A program made the position numbers and the translations under genes. From assembly GCF_000661915.1 (NCBI RefSeq), contig NZ_CP007509.1:4661663-4725662 (forward strand): 64,000 bases of DNA, in the 5' to 3' direction. The stretch comes from Stutzerimonas decontaminans. GTDB taxonomy: Bacteria; Pseudomonadota; Gammaproteobacteria; Pseudomonadales; Pseudomonadaceae. The notes under the pieces were generated by a model that was not told the origin of the DNA, searched no databases, and was given only the letters and a program-made list of their open reading frames with translations. How positions within the stretch are numbered: the first letter of the stretch is position 1; each line of letters begins with the position of its first letter. This document shows, one piece after another, positions 1 to 9,512 of the stretch.

Positions 1-1817
1 ATCTGGCCATCGGCAGTCTTCACTGGAGCCGGTGACGGCCCGATGATCTTGGCCAGTGCACCCTGCTCGGCCAGCTTGGCCTTGAATGCATCGATCGCTG
101 AACCATCGACGCCGTTGGCCACCAGAATGGCGATCTTGCGCGACTTGATATTGCCCGGGGCGTGGTTCATCAAGCTCAGCGCCGGCGAGTCTTGCGGGGT
201 TGGCGTCTTCGGCGTCACGGTCGGCGCGCTCGGCACCGGCAGGCCGAGGTTCTCGGCGACGCGGCGAGCCAGCTCCAGGTCGATGTTAGCGAGGATCTCG
301 TTGACCTGGCGTTCGCGGATGAACACCCGCTCCACCTTGCCTAGCTCGAAGGTGTAGGCGCCGATGATGTGCTCCTTCTCCGGCGCACTCATGCTGTTCC
401 AGAACAGCGTCGCCTGGGAGAAATGGTCGCCGAAGGATTCGCTGCGGTTGCGAATCTTGTGCCCTTCGACGCGCTCCGGATAACTCTCGAAACCGCCGCC
501 CTGGGCCGCCGGCGGGGTTTCCTTGGGCCAGCCACTGTCGATCGAGTTGGGCTCGTAGTTGGCGCGGCCCTTGTGGATCGTCTGGCGATGGAAAGCATCG
601 CGCTGGTTGTTGTGGAACGGACACAGCGGACGGTTGATCGGGATCTCGTGGAAGTTCGGCCCACCGAGACGCAGCAGCTGGGTGTCGGTGTAGGAGAACA
701 ACCGGCCCTGCAGCAGCGGGTCGTTGGTGAAGTCGATGCCCGGCACGATATGGCCGATGTGAAAGGCGGCCTGTTCGGTCTCGGCGAAGAAGTTGTCCGG
801 GTTGCGGTTGAGGATCATCTTGCCGAGCTTCTGCACCGGCACCAGCTCCTCGGGGAGGATCTTGGTCGGGTCGAGCAGGTCGAAGTCGAACTTGTGCTCG
901 TCAGCCTCTTCCACCACCTGCACGCCCAGCTCCCACTCGAAGTAGTCGCCCATCTCGATGGACTCCCACATGTCGCGGCGGTTGAAGTCCGGGTCCTTGC
1001 CGGCGATCTTCAGCGTCTCGTCCCAGACCAGCGAGAAGGCGCCGGCCACCGGTTTCCAGTGGAACTTGACGAAGCGGCTGACACCCTCGGCATTGATCAG
1101 GCGGAAGGTGTGCACGCCGAAGCCTTCCATCGCCCGGTAGCTGCGCGGCAAGGCGCGGTCGGACATGGTCCAGAGCACCATGTGCGCCGACTCCGGGGTC
1201 AGCGAGACGAAGTCCCAGAAGCTGTCGTGGGCCGACTGTGCCTGCGGGATCTCGTTGTGCGGCTCGGGTTTCACCGCATGCACGAAGTCCGGAAACTTGA
1301 TGGCGTCCTGAATGAAGAACACCGGCATGTTGTTGCCGACCAGGTCGAAGTTGCCCTCGTCGGTGTAGAACTTGGTGGCGAAGCCGCGCACGTCGCGCAC
1401 GGTGTCCGCCGAACCGCGCGAGCCCTGCACGGTGGAGAAACGCACGAATACCGGCGTTTCCTTGCCTTCGGCGGCGAGGAACGAGGCCTTGGTCAGCCAG
1501 CTGTGATCGGCGTAGCTCTGGAACACCCCGTGCGCCGCGGCGCCGCGGGCATGCACGATGCGCTCGGGGATGCGCTCATGGTCGAAGTGGGTGATCTTCT
1601 CGCGCATGATGAAATCTTCGAGCAGCGAGGGCCCACGGTCGCCGGCCTTGAGGGTGTTCTGGTTGTCAGCGATCTTCACGCCCTGATTGGTGCGCAGCGC
1701 CTCGCCGGTGGCGTCGCTGCGAAACTCTTCCAGCTGATCGAGCTTGGCGTTGTGATTGGCGCGGTCGACGGTATCGGTACCGGCCAGCTCGCTCTGTTTA
1801 GGGGTTTTGTCGGTCAT
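1..1817 (-). CDS. katE: Catalase HPII (large-subunit, partial at window edge)
   Basis: Heme catalase that breaks down hydrogen peroxide. Only the first 605 codons are inside the window; the stop lies to the left. The start is the ATG at 1817 ([11 protein letters not shown]). The catalytic region [16 protein letters not shown] has its active-site His at residue 89, and the heme-ligand Tyr is residue 376 in the [15 protein letters not shown] segment. Both align with E. coli HPII (His128, Tyr415) at a constant offset of 39. After about residue 555 a flavodoxin/DJ-1-like C-terminal domain begins ([19 protein letters not shown]), which marks the large-subunit clade rather than small catalases. It stands alone and diverges from metN. 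The long plus-strand reading frame over it (369-1844) is a GC-rich antisense shadow. Confidence 0.95.
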   Translation of the reverse strand, partial: MTDKTPKQSELAGTDTVDRANHNAKLDQLEEFRSDATGEALRTNQGVKIADNQNTLKAGDRGPSLLEDFIMREKITHFDHERIPERIVHARGAAAHGVFQSYADHSWLTKASFLAAEGKETPVFVRFSTVQGSRGSADTVRDVRGFATKFYTDEGNFDLVGNNMPVFFIQDAIKFPDFVHAVKPEPHNEIPQAQSAHDSFWDFVSLTPESAHMVLWTMSDRALPRSYRAMEGFGVHTFRLINAEGVSRFVKFHWKPVAGAFSLVWDETLKIAGKDPDFNRRDMWESIEMGDYFEWELGVQVVEEADEHKFDFDLLDPTKILPEELVPVQKLGKMILNRNPDNFFAETEQAAFHIGHIVPGIDFTNDPLLQGRLFSYTDTQLLRLGGPNFHEIPINRPLCPFHNNQRDAFHRQTIHKGRANYEPNSIDSGWPKETPPAAQGGGFESYPERVEGHKIRNRSESFGDHFSQATLFWNSMSAPEKEHIIGAYTFELGKVERVFIRERQVNEILANIDLELARRVAENLGLPVPSAPTVTPKTPTPQDSPALSLMNHAPGNIKSRKIAILVANGVDGSAIDAFKAKLAEQGALAKIIGPSPAPVKTADGQ

Positions 1818-2081
1818 GATGGGCCTCCATTAGCGGTGAGCTGAACCGCGAACGATCGGGCCACGTTCTGGACCTGATACGTGATCAATTCACGGCGTAC
1901 CGGTTAGTGACCCCGCCAGGCGCCGCAAGGTTGCCGTCGGCGACAATTTGCTTTGCCTATTGCCGTCATGCATTTGCTCAATCGCAGCGGCACAGGCAAG
2001 CGACCTCGCCGGCAAACGGGTAGAATGCCCGGCTTTCGCCGAATATCCCGGCAACGAACGCCGCACCCACAAGGTTCGCCC

Positions 2082-3089
2082 GTGATCGAATTCCATCAAG
2101 TCCACAAAACCTATCGGACCGGCGGCAGAGATATCCCCGCCCTGCAGCCGACGCAGCTGGAGATCGCCTCCGGTGAAGTTTTCGGCCTGATCGGCCATTC
2201 CGGCGCCGGCAAGAGCACGCTGCTGCGCCTGATCAACCGTCTCGAAGAACCCTCCGGCGGACGCATTCTGGTCAACGGCGAAGATGTCACCGCGCTGGAT
2301 GCCGACGGCCTGCGGCGCTTCCGCCAGCGCGTCGGCATGATCTTCCAGCACTTCAACCTGCTGATGTCCAAGACCGTGGCGGACAACGTCGCCATGCCGC
2401 TGCGCCTGGCTGGCATCCGCTCGCGCCGTGAGATCGACGCCCGCGTCGCCGCCCTGCTCGACCGCGTTGGCCTCAAGGAGCACGCACGCAAGTACCCGGC
2501 GCAGCTCTCCGGCGGCCAGAAGCAGCGCGTCGGCATCGCCCGGGCACTGGCCACCGAGCCGAGCATCCTGCTCTGCGACGAAGCGACCAGCGCCCTCGAC
2601 CCGCAGACCACCGCATCCGTGCTGCAACTGCTGGCCGAGATCAACCGCGAGCTGAAGCTGACCATCGTGCTGATCACCCACGAGATGGACGTGATCCGCC
2701 GCGTCTGCGACCGCGTAGCGGTAATGGATGCCGGTGCCATCGTCGAACAGGGGCCGGTTACCGAGGTGTTCCTGCATCCCAAGCACCCGACCACCCAGCG
2801 CTTCGTGCTGGAAGACGAAGCCATGGACGAGAGCGAACTGCACGACGATTTCGCCCACGTGCCGGGCCGCATCCTGCGCCTGACCTTCCAGGGCGATGCC
2901 ACCTACAAGCCGCTGCTAGGCACCGTCGCCCGCGAGACCGGGGTCGACTACAGCATCCTGTCCGGGCGCATCGACCGTATCAAGGACACCCCTTACGGCC
3001 AGCTCACCCTGGCGCTGATCGGCGGTGACATGGCAGCGGCAATGGCACAACTGCAGGCCGCTGACGTGCACGTGGAGGTATTGCGCTGA
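2082..3089 (+). CDS. metN: Methionine ABC transporter ATP-binding protein MetN
   Basis: ATPase of the D/L-methionine importer MetNIQ on the cytoplasmic face of the inner membrane. 335 aa from the GTG at 2082, chosen because AAGG sits 7-10 bases upstream and the protein then starts like the family ([11 protein letters not shown]). Walker A is GHSGAGKST at residues 38-46, the ABC signature [15 protein letters not shown] is near residue 142, and Walker [13 protein letters not shown] follows. The last ~75 residues form the NIL regulatory domain, which in E. coli MetN binds methionine and inhibits transport. The TGA overlaps the metI ATG, so the two are translationally coupled. Confidence 0.96.
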   Translation: MIEFHQVHKTYRTGGRDIPALQPTQLEIASGEVFGLIGHSGAGKSTLLRLINRLEEPSGGRILVNGEDVTALDADGLRRFRQRVGMIFQHFNLLMSKTVADNVAMPLRLAGIRSRREIDARVAALLDRVGLKEHARKYPAQLSGGQKQRVGIARALATEPSILLCDEATSALDPQTTASVLQLLAEINRELKLTIVLITHEMDVIRRVCDRVAVMDAGAIVEQGPVTEVFLHPKHPTTQRFVLEDEAMDESELHDDFAHVPGRILRLTFQGDATYKPLLGTVARETGVDYSILSGRIDRIKDTPYGQLTLALIGGDMAAAMAQLQAADVHVEVLR

Positions 3090-3766
3090 TGGAAGCCCTT
3101 TTCAGCTCCTTGTTAGGCAATGTCGACTGGTACGAGATCTGGCTGGCGACGCTGGACACCCTGCTGATGCTCGGCGGCTCGCTGCTGTTCACCATCCTGC
3201 TTGGCCTGCCGCTGGGCGTGCTGCTGTTTCTCTGCGGCCCGCGCCAGCTGTTCGAAAACGCGCCGCTGTATGCCGCGCTGTCGTTCGTGGTCAACGTATT
3301 GCGCTCGCTGCCGTTCATCATCCTGCTGATCGTGATGATTCCGTTCACCGTGCTGATCACCGGCACCTCGCTGGGCGTGGCCGGTGCCATCCCGCCGCTG
3401 GTGGTAGGCGCCGCGCCATTCTTCGCCCGCCTGGTGGAAACCGCACTGCGCGAAGTGGACCGCGGCATCATCGAGGCGACCCAGGCGATGGGCGCGACGA
3501 CGCGGCAGATCATCTTCAGCGCATTGCTGCCGGAGGCGCGTCCGGGCATCATCGCCGCCATTACCGTCACCGCCATCACCCTGGTGTCCTACACCGCGAT
3601 GGCCGGTGTGGTGGGGGCCGGCGGCCTCGGCGACCTGGCCATCCGCTTCGGCTACCAGCGCTTCCAAACCGACGTGATGGTGGTCACCGTTGTCCTGCTG
3701 CTGGTGCTGGTGCAGGTGCTGCAAAGCGTCGGCGACAGGCTGGTCACCCATTTTTCGCGTAAATGA
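3089..3766 (+). CDS. metI: Methionine ABC transporter permease MetI
   Basis: Inner-membrane permease of the methionine importer, 225 aa, the usual family length. It shows five or six hydrophobic segments and the cytoplasmic EAA loop (IIEATQAMGATTRQIIFSALLPEA, about residues 127-150) that docks on MetN. Its ATG overlaps the metN stop (TGATG). The metQ gene follows after about 200 bases occupied by a palindromic element. Confidence 0.96.
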   Translation: MEALFSSLLGNVDWYEIWLATLDTLLMLGGSLLFTILLGLPLGVLLFLCGPRQLFENAPLYAALSFVVNVLRSLPFIILLIVMIPFTVLITGTSLGVAGAIPPLVVGAAPFFARLVETALREVDRGIIEATQAMGATTRQIIFSALLPEARPGIIAAITVTAITLVSYTAMAGVVGAGGLGDLAIRFGYQRFQTDVMVVTVVLLLVLVQVLQSVGDRLVTHFSRK

Positions 3767-3772
3767 ACCATC

Positions 3773-3915
3773 AGCAGGCCGTTGAAAAACGTAGGCGAGG
3801 CAGGCAAGACAAGGCAAAAACAGGCGAGGACGCGGAGTTTAGTACTCTAAATGAGCAGTCCGAGCCTGTTTTTAACGCAGTATTGCCAACGCAGCTAGTT
3901 TTTCGACGGCTTGCT
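3773..3915. repeat. 143-bp palindromic (MITE-like) element between metI and metQ
   Basis: The segment is a near-perfect inverted repeat centred on AGTACT at 3841-3846. Outer arms: 3781-3790 (GTTGAAAAAC) pairs with 3898-3907 (GTTTTTCGAC). Inner arms: 3816-3825 (AAAAACAGGC) pairs with 3864-3873 (GCCTGTTTTT). The core is GTTTAGTACTCTAAA. The ends AGCAGGCC and GGCTTGCT are inverted copies with one mismatch. It has no coding capacity. Its length, symmetry and position inside an operon fit a dispersed non-autonomous element. As RNA it would form a long hairpin before metQ. Confidence 0.75.
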
Positions 3916-3963
3916 AGGGCGAGCGAACTTCGCACCCTGATCTACCTACGAAGGAACCGAACG

Positions 3964-4737
3964 ATGAAGAAACTGATTGCCGCCCTGGCCACCGTCGCCG
4001 CATTTTCCGCGCAGGCCGCCGAGACCCTGACCGTAGCCGCTACCGCCGTACCGCACGCTGAGCTGCTGGAGTTCGTCAAACCGCAACTGGCCGAGCAGGG
4101 CGTAACGCTGAACGTGAAAGTCTTCACCGACTACGTGCAGCCGAACATCCAGGTTGCCGAGAAGCGCCTGGACGCCAATTTCTTCCAGCATCAGCCGTAC
4201 CTGGATGAGTTCAACAAGGGCAAGGGTACCGATCTGGTCAGCGTGGCCGGCGTGCATATCGAGCCCTTCGGTGCCTACTCGAGCAAGCACAAGTCGCTGG
4301 ATGCGCTGCCCAATGGCGCCAACGTAGTCATCCCCAACGACGCCACCAACGGCGGCCGCGCCCTGCTGCTGCTGGCCAAGGCCGGCGTGATCAGCCTCAA
4401 GGATGGCGCCGGCATCACCGCCACGCCGAAAGACATTGCCGAGAACCCGAAGAACATCAAGGTGCGTGAGCTGGAAGCCGCGACCCTGCCGCGCGTGCTG
4501 ACCCAGGTCGACCTGGCGCTGATCAACACCAACTATGCGCTGGAAGCCAAGCTGAACCCGACCCAGGACGCCCTGGTGATCGAAGGCAGCGACTCGCCCT
4601 ACGTGAACATCCTGGTTGCCCGTCCGGACAACAAGGACAGCGACGCCATGCAGAAACTGGCCGCCGCGCTGCACAGCGAAGAAGTGCGCAAGTTCATCGA
4701 GGAAAAGTACAAGGGTGCCGTGGTTCCGGCCTTCTGA
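3964..4737 (+). CDS. metQ: Methionine-binding periplasmic protein MetQ
   Basis: Substrate-binding protein of the NlpA/MetQ family that delivers methionine to MetNI. The ATG at 3964 follows GAAGGA with good spacing and gives 257 aa; an upstream in-frame extension has no support. The N-terminus MKKLIAALATVAAFSAQA is a cleavable signal peptide. It has no lipobox cysteine, so it is probably a soluble periplasmic protein rather than a lipoprotein. The family segment EKRLDANFFQHQPYLDEF is clear. It is separated from metI by the palindromic element and followed by a strong terminator. Confidence 0.95.
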   Translation: MKKLIAALATVAAFSAQAAETLTVAATAVPHAELLEFVKPQLAEQGVTLNVKVFTDYVQPNIQVAEKRLDANFFQHQPYLDEFNKGKGTDLVSVAGVHIEPFGAYSSKHKSLDALPNGANVVIPNDATNGGRALLLLAKAGVISLKDGAGITATPKDIAENPKNIKVRELEAATLPRVLTQVDLALINTNYALEAKLNPTQDALVIEGSDSPYVNILVARPDNKDSDAMQKLAAALHSEEVRKFIEEKYKGAVVPAF

Positions 4738-4761
4738 GCCTGAGCGCGCAACCTGCGTCAG

Positions 4762-4786
4762 AAACCCCGCCTCGGCGGGGTTTTTC
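4762..4786 (+). terminator. Rho-independent terminator after metQ
   Basis: AAACCCCGCC-TCG-GGCGGGGTTTTT: GC-rich stem of about eight pairs with a T run, 24 bases after the metQ stop. Confidence 0.9.
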
Positions 4787-4807
4787 GTTTCCGGGTTCGG
4801 CCATCCG

Positions 4808-4839
4808 GTGGAAAAGGCTGCGCCGTTTTCCACCCTACG
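4808..4839. repeat. Short palindromic repeat (solitary copy of the 12.9-13.2 kb family)
   Basis: GTGGAAAA, a variable middle, then GTTTTCCACCCTACG. It is the same 32-base unit that appears at 12993-13024 and, diverged, at 13081-13112. It lies between the convergent metQ and alcohol dehydrogenase genes. Confidence 0.65.
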
Positions 4840-4872
4840 AAATCTTGTGCCGACACATCCTGCACGTCGCCC

Positions 4873-5856
4873 TTACGGCACCAGCACCGCAGCACCCTGA
4901 AAGCGCCCATGGCGCAGGTCATCCAGCGCCTGGTTGGCCTGTTCCAGCGGGTAGGCATGGGTCTCGGTATGGATGCCGACCTGGGCGGCGACCGGGAAGA
5001 ACTCCAGGCCGTCCTGGCGGGTCAGGTTGGCCACCGAGACCAGTTCGCGCTCCTGCCAGAGGATGTCGTAGGGGAAGCTCGGAATATCACTCATGTGGAT
5101 GCCGGCGCAGACCACCCGGCCGCCCTTGCGCACGGCTCGCAGCGCCGCCGGCACCAGCTCACCGGCCGGTGCATAGATGATCGCCGCATCCAGCGGCACC
5201 GGTGGCAGCTCCCCTGAATCCCCGGCCCAAACCGCACCCAGCGAACGGGCGAAGTCCTGCGCGGCCACATCGCCCGGGCGGCTGAAGGCGTAGACATCAC
5301 GCCCCTGCCAGCGCGCCACCTGCATGACGATATGCGCCGCGGCGCCGAAGCCGTACAGCCCGAGACGCTTGCCGTCGCCGGCCTTGACCAATGAGCGCCA
5401 GCCGATCAGCCCGGCGCAGAGCAGCGGCGCCAGTGCCACGGCATCGCCTTGCTCGCCAAGGTCGAAGGCGAAGCGCGCGTCGGCCACCACGTATTCGGCA
5501 TAGCCGCCGGGCCGGGTGTAACCAGTGAACTGCGGCGCGTCGCAGAGGTTTTCCTCGGCGTGCTGGCAGTAGCTGCAGGTGCCGCAGGTATGCCCGAGCC
5601 AGGGAATGCCGACCCGCTGGCCCAGCTCGAAACCGCTGACGCCTTCGCCCAGCGCATCGACGCGGCCAACGATTTCGTGGCCGGGAATTATCGGCAGCGG
5701 CGCCGCCGGCAGCTCGCCATCCACCACGTGCAGGTCGGTGCGACAGACGCCGCAGGCCAGCACTCTGACCCGCAGCTCCCCAGGGCCGGGTTGCGGCTCG
5801 GGAATGTCACGCAAGTGCAGCGGTTCGCCCGTTATTTCCAGCAACATGGCACGCAT
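4873..5856 (-). CDS. Zinc-dependent alcohol dehydrogenase
   Basis: Medium-chain dehydrogenase of 327 aa that should oxidise alcohols or reduce aldehydes with NAD(P). The catalytic zinc site is visible as Cys38 (GVCRTDLH) and His60-Glu61 (PGHE). Structural zinc ligands are Cys91, Cys94, Cys97 and Cys105 ([15 protein letters not shown]). The nucleotide-binding fold begins near residue 165 ([17 protein letters not shown]). The GFGAAAH form instead of GxGxxG is typical of the AdhA-like subfamily often annotated zinc-binding alcohol dehydrogenase family protein. The true substrate cannot be read from sequence. It diverges from the VOC gene at 5954. Confidence 0.88.
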   Translation of the reverse strand: MRAMLLEITGEPLHLRDIPEPQPGPGELRVRVLACGVCRTDLHVVDGELPAAPLPIIPGHEIVGRVDALGEGVSGFELGQRVGIPWLGHTCGTCSYCQHAEENLCDAPQFTGYTRPGGYAEYVVADARFAFDLGEQGDAVALAPLLCAGLIGWRSLVKAGDGKRLGLYGFGAAAHIVMQVARWQGRDVYAFSRPGDVAAQDFARSLGAVWAGDSGELPPVPLDAAIIYAPAGELVPAALRAVRKGGRVVCAGIHMSDIPSFPYDILWQERELVSVANLTRQDGLEFFPVAAQVGIHTETHAYPLEQANQALDDLRHGRFQGAAVLVP

Positions 5857-5953
5857 CGACGGCTCTCCTTTCGTCTCCGGTCTGCTGCAGGGTAGGCCGA
5901 TCGGCGAAAAAAGGCTCTAGACTCGAAGCGTCCCATGCCCAGGAGTGCCACCT

Positions 5954-6379
5954 ATGACGCTTTCGCCCTTTCATCTCGCCATTCCCGTCTACGACCTGGC
6001 CGCCGCGCGCGCCTTCTATGGCGAGGCGTTCGGCTGCGCCGAGGGCCGCAGCAGCGAGCACTGGGTGGATTTCGATTTCTTCGGTCACCAGCTAGTGATC
6101 CACGAAGCACCGAAGATGCCGCATCAGGAAGCAGCCCACAGCAACCCGGTGGATGGCCACGACGTACCGGTGCCACATTTCGGCGTGGTGCTTGGCTGGG
6201 AGCAATGGGAGGCGCTGGCCGAGCGGCTGCAGGCGCGGGGCACGCGCTTCGTCATCGAGCCCTACGTGCGCTTCCAGGGCCAGGTCGGCGAACAGGCGAC
6301 CATGTTCCTGCTCGACCCCTGCGGCAATGCGCTGGAGTTCAAGGCGTTCAAGGACATGAGTCAGCTGTTCGCCAAGTGA
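5954..6379 (+). CDS. VOC (glyoxalase/bleomycin-resistance fold) family protein
   Basis: 141-aa single-domain protein of the vicinal oxygen chelate superfamily. ATG 5954 is chosen because AGGAG lies 8 bases upstream. The N-terminal [23 protein letters not shown] strand-helix and the C-terminal [15 protein letters not shown] are the two beta-alpha-beta units, with His4-type and Glu metal-site positions retained. Close homologues are annotated only as VOC or glyoxalase-like proteins. The reaction is unknown. Confidence 0.85.
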   Translation: MTLSPFHLAIPVYDLAAARAFYGEAFGCAEGRSSEHWVDFDFFGHQLVIHEAPKMPHQEAAHSNPVDGHDVPVPHFGVVLGWEQWEALAERLQARGTRFVIEPYVRFQGQVGEQATMFLLDPCGNALEFKAFKDMSQLFAK

Positions 6380-6385
6380 GCAGGA

Positions 6386-6922
6386 TCAGCCGCGCTCAGC
6401 GATGTGCTGATCCTTGAGCTTCACGTAGTTGCCGGCGGTGTAACTGAAGAAGCTGCGCTCTTTTTCGGTCAGCGGACGGGCCTGCTTTACCGGGCTGCCA
6501 ACGTAGAGATAGCCGCTTTCCAACGTCTTGCCCGGCGGCACCAGGCTGCCGGCACCGATGATCACTTCGTCCTCGACCACCACGCCGTCCATCACGATCG
6601 AACCCATGCCCACCAGAATGCGATTGCCCAAGGTGCAACCGTGCAGCGTGACCTTGTGCCCGACGGTGACTTCGTCGCCGATGGTCAGCGGAAAGCCGCC
6701 CGGGTTGTACGGCCCGGCATGGGTGATGTGCAGCACGCTGCCGTCCTGAACACTCGAGCGCGCGCCGATGCGGATGCGGTGCATGTCGCCGCGGATCACC
6801 GTCAGCGGCCAAACCGAGCTGTCGGCGCCGATCTCGATATCGCCGATAAGCACCGCGGAGTCGTCGACGAACACGCGCTCGCCCAGTGTCGGAGTGCTGT
6901 TTTGGAAGCTGCGTATCGCCAC
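6386..6922 (-). CDS. Gamma-class carbonic anhydrase-like hexapeptide protein (YrdA type)
   Basis: 178-aa left-handed beta-helix protein that resembles E. coli YrdA across its whole length. The gamma-carbonic-anhydrase site is retained: Arg44 and Asp46 in VIRGD, Gln59 and His65/His68 in QDGSVLHITH, and the metal-ligand pair His89 and His94 in VGHKVTLHG. The hexapeptide rhythm runs to residue ~150, followed by the C-terminal helix PLTEKERSFFSYTAGNYVKLK. YrdA-type proteins bind zinc, but carbonic anhydrase activity is not established for all of them. It is convergent with the VOC gene. Confidence 0.92.
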   Translation of the reverse strand: MAIRSFQNSTPTLGERVFVDDSAVLIGDIEIGADSSVWPLTVIRGDMHRIRIGARSSVQDGSVLHITHAGPYNPGGFPLTIGDEVTVGHKVTLHGCTLGNRILVGMGSIVMDGVVVEDEVIIGAGSLVPPGKTLESGYLYVGSPVKQARPLTEKERSFFSYTAGNYVKLKDQHIAERG

Positions 6923-7180
6923 GATAGAAACCTCTTTGGCTGCGGGAAGGGCCGATTGTAATTAAGATGGCCGCCATTGCCGCTGCGGACCAATGCTGAG
7001 CAGCATGCCGCCTGCCGTGGTCAGAGTTAACTACCGGCTGCTTGCCCGGCGGCCCGTTTCGTCGCCCGGCGTTGAAAAAGCGCGGCAGCGCGTCCATCTA
7101 GGACATCTGCCTGCGCGCTGGCCTGTCCAGCCTCGCTCCAGTGAGCGGCCTGCAATCCTCTTCGTCACAAGGTGTCCCCC

Positions 7181-9232
7181 GTGAGCGCGAACAATCCCCT
7201 GCTGCAAGATTTCGACCTGCCGCCCTACTCCGAGATTCGCCCGGAGCACGTCGAGCCGGCCATCGACACCATCCTCGGTGACAACCGCGTGGCGATCCAG
7301 GAACTGCTCAGCCGCCCGGCCGACAGCCTCGACTGGCAGACCCTGGTGGTCGGCCTCGACGAACTGAACGATCGCCTCGCGCGCGCCTGGGGGCCGGTCA
7401 GCCACCTCAACTCCGTGTGCAACAGCCCGGAGCTGCGTACCGCCTATGAGGCCTGCCTGCCCAAGCTGTCGGCCTACTACACCGAACTCGGACAGAACCG
7501 CGCGCTGTTCGAGGCCTACCAGGCATTGGCCGCGAGCCCCGCGGCGGCTGGCTTCGAGGTGGCGCAGAAGACCATCCTTGAGCATTCGCTGCGTGACTTC
7601 CGCCTGTCCGGCATCGACCTGCCGCCGGTCGAGCAGCAACGCTTCGGCGCCATCCAGATGAAGCTTGCCGAGCTGGGCAGCAAGTTCTCCAACCAGCTGC
7701 TGGACGCCACCCAGGGCTGGACCCGGCACATCACGGACGAGAGCCTGCTGGCGGGCATCACAGACTCGGCCAAGGCGCAGATGGCCGAGGCAGCCAAGGC
7801 GAAGGATCTGGACGGCTGGCTGATCAGCCTGGAATTCCCCAGCTACTACGCGGTGATGACCTACGCCGACAACCGCGACCTGCGCGAGGAGGTCTACGCC
7901 GCCTACTGCACCCGCGCCTCGGACCAGGGCCCGAATGCCGGGCAGTTCGACAACGGCCCGGTAATGGCCGAGATCCTCGAGCTGCGCCACGAGCTGGCCG
8001 GGCTACTCGGCTACGGCAACTTCGCCGAGCTGTCGCTGGCGACCAAGATGGCCGAATCCACCGAGCAGGTGCTGAGCTTCCTGCGTGACCTGGCGGTGCG
8101 CAGCAAGCCGTTCGCCGAGCGCGACCTGGCCGAACTGCGCGCCTTCGCCGCCGAACAGGGACTGGACGACCTGCAGAGCTGGGACCTCGGTTACTACGCC
8201 GAGAAACTGCGCCAGCAGCGCTACAGCCTGAACCAGGAAGAACTACGCGCCTACTTCCCGATCGACAAGGTCCTATCCGGGCTGTTCTGCATCGTCCAGC
8301 GCCTGTACGGCATCGAGATCCACGAGCTGGAGCAGTTCGACGGCTGGCATCCGGAAGTGCGCCTGTTCGAGATCACCGAGAACGGTCAGCACGTCGGACG
8401 CTTCTTCTTCGATCTCTACGCGCGCCCGAACAAGCGCGGTGGCGCCTGGATGGATGGCGCCCGCGACAAGCGCCGCACCGCTGCTGGCACGCTGCAGACG
8501 CCGGTAGCCAACCTGGTCTGCAATTTCACCCCGCCGGTGGGTGAACGCCCGGCCCTGCTGACCCACGATGAAGTCACCACGCTGTTCCACGAGTTCGGCC
8601 ATGGCCTGCATCACCTGCTGACCCAGGTCGAGCACGCCGGCGCCTCGGGCATCAATGGCGTGGCCTGGGACGCGGTGGAACTGCCGAGCCAGTTCATGGA
8701 GAACTGGTGCTGGGACCCAGAGGGCCTGGCGCATATCTCCGGTCATTACCAGACCGGCGAGCGCCTGCCGCAGGACAAGCTGGACATGATGCTGGCGGCG
8801 AAGAACTTCCAGTCCGGCATGATGATGGCGCGCCAGCTGGAGTTCTCCCTGTTCGACTTCGAACTGCATGCCACCCACGGTGACGGTCGCAGCGTGCTGC
8901 AGGTGCTCGAGCACATCCGCGACGAGGTCTCGGTGATGCGCCCGCCGGCCTACAACCGTTTCCCCAACAGCTTTGCGCACATCTTCTCCGGCGGATACGC
9001 GGCCGGTTACTACAGCTACAAGTGGGCCGAGGTGCTGTCGTCCGACGCCTTCTCGCGCTTCGAGGAAGAAGGCGTGTTCAACTCCGAGACCGGGCGCGCC
9101 TTCCGCGAGGCGATCCTCGCCCGTGGCGGCTCGCAGGAGCCGATGGTACTGTTCGTCGATTTCCGAGGCCGCGAGCCGTCCATCGACGCCCTGCTGCGCC
9201 ACCTCGGGCTGGTAGCGGAGGCCGCGGCATGA
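7181..9232 (+). CDS. prlC: Oligopeptidase A (M3 family zinc metallopeptidase)
   Basis: Cytoplasmic peptidase that degrades peptides, including cleaved signal peptides. 683 aa from the GTG at 7181; the GTG at 7172 is also in frame, but AAGG at 7169-7172 is placed for 7181 and the protein then starts VSANNPLLQDFDLPPYSEI as in Pseudomonas homologues. The zinc motif is His470-Glu471-x-x-His474 in LFHEFGHGLHHLL, with the downstream ENWCWDPEGL segment carrying the third ligand region. The stop overlaps the start of the zinc-ribbon gene that follows (ATGA). Confidence 0.96.
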   Translation: MSANNPLLQDFDLPPYSEIRPEHVEPAIDTILGDNRVAIQELLSRPADSLDWQTLVVGLDELNDRLARAWGPVSHLNSVCNSPELRTAYEACLPKLSAYYTELGQNRALFEAYQALAASPAAAGFEVAQKTILEHSLRDFRLSGIDLPPVEQQRFGAIQMKLAELGSKFSNQLLDATQGWTRHITDESLLAGITDSAKAQMAEAAKAKDLDGWLISLEFPSYYAVMTYADNRDLREEVYAAYCTRASDQGPNAGQFDNGPVMAEILELRHELAGLLGYGNFAELSLATKMAESTEQVLSFLRDLAVRSKPFAERDLAELRAFAAEQGLDDLQSWDLGYYAEKLRQQRYSLNQEELRAYFPIDKVLSGLFCIVQRLYGIEIHELEQFDGWHPEVRLFEITENGQHVGRFFFDLYARPNKRGGAWMDGARDKRRTAAGTLQTPVANLVCNFTPPVGERPALLTHDEVTTLFHEFGHGLHHLLTQVEHAGASGINGVAWDAVELPSQFMENWCWDPEGLAHISGHYQTGERLPQDKLDMMLAAKNFQSGMMMARQLEFSLFDFELHATHGDGRSVLQVLEHIRDEVSVMRPPAYNRFPNSFAHIFSGGYAAGYYSYKWAEVLSSDAFSRFEEEGVFNSETGRAFREAILARGGSQEPMVLFVDFRGREPSIDALLRHLGLVAEAAA

Positions 9233-9507
9233 GCAACGAAGTATCCCGAGTCACCACCAAACGCTTCATCGCCGGGGCCGTATGCCCGGCGTGCAGCGGC
9301 ACGGACTGCATCAAGATGTGGGACGTCGACGGCGTGCCGCATCGCGAGTGCGTGATCTGCGGCTACGCCGATACCCTCAACGCCCAGGGCATCTCGGTAC
9401 CCATGGAGCTCGGCACGCGGGTCAACAAGGTCCAGCCCAAGCCGGCCGACCCGCAGGTGCAGTCGGTGCAGTTTTTCCCTAATCCGAAGTTGAAGAAGCC
9501 GGAATAG
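9229..9507 (+). CDS. YheV-type zinc-ribbon protein
   Basis: 92-aa protein with two cysteine pairs, Cys19-Pro-Ala-Cys22 and Cys41-Val-Ile-Cys44, forming a zinc ribbon. It matches the YheV family of putative metal-binding proteins, which is commonly encoded directly after prlC. Start and prlC stop overlap by four bases, so the pair is co-translated. No catalytic function is known. Confidence 0.9.
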   Translation: MSNEVSRVTTKRFIAGAVCPACSGTDCIKMWDVDGVPHRECVICGYADTLNAQGISVPMELGTRVNKVQPKPADPQVQSVQFFPNPKLKKPE

Positions 9508-9512
9508 CCGCC

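Noticed and set aside
369..1844. 491-codon plus-strand open frame over katE
   Set aside because: It is antisense to an intact catalase with all active-site residues. Such frames are common in GC-rich DNA with strong third-position bias.
1818..2081. Regulatory sites between katE and metN
   Set aside because: I looked for OxyR, MetR/MetJ-type and sigma70 elements and saw nothing convincing in this divergent gap.
6923..7180. Possible small gene or RNA upstream of prlC
   Set aside because: No frame with a ribosome site and no stable hairpin with a T run; treated as plain intergenic DNA with the prlC promoter not identifiable.
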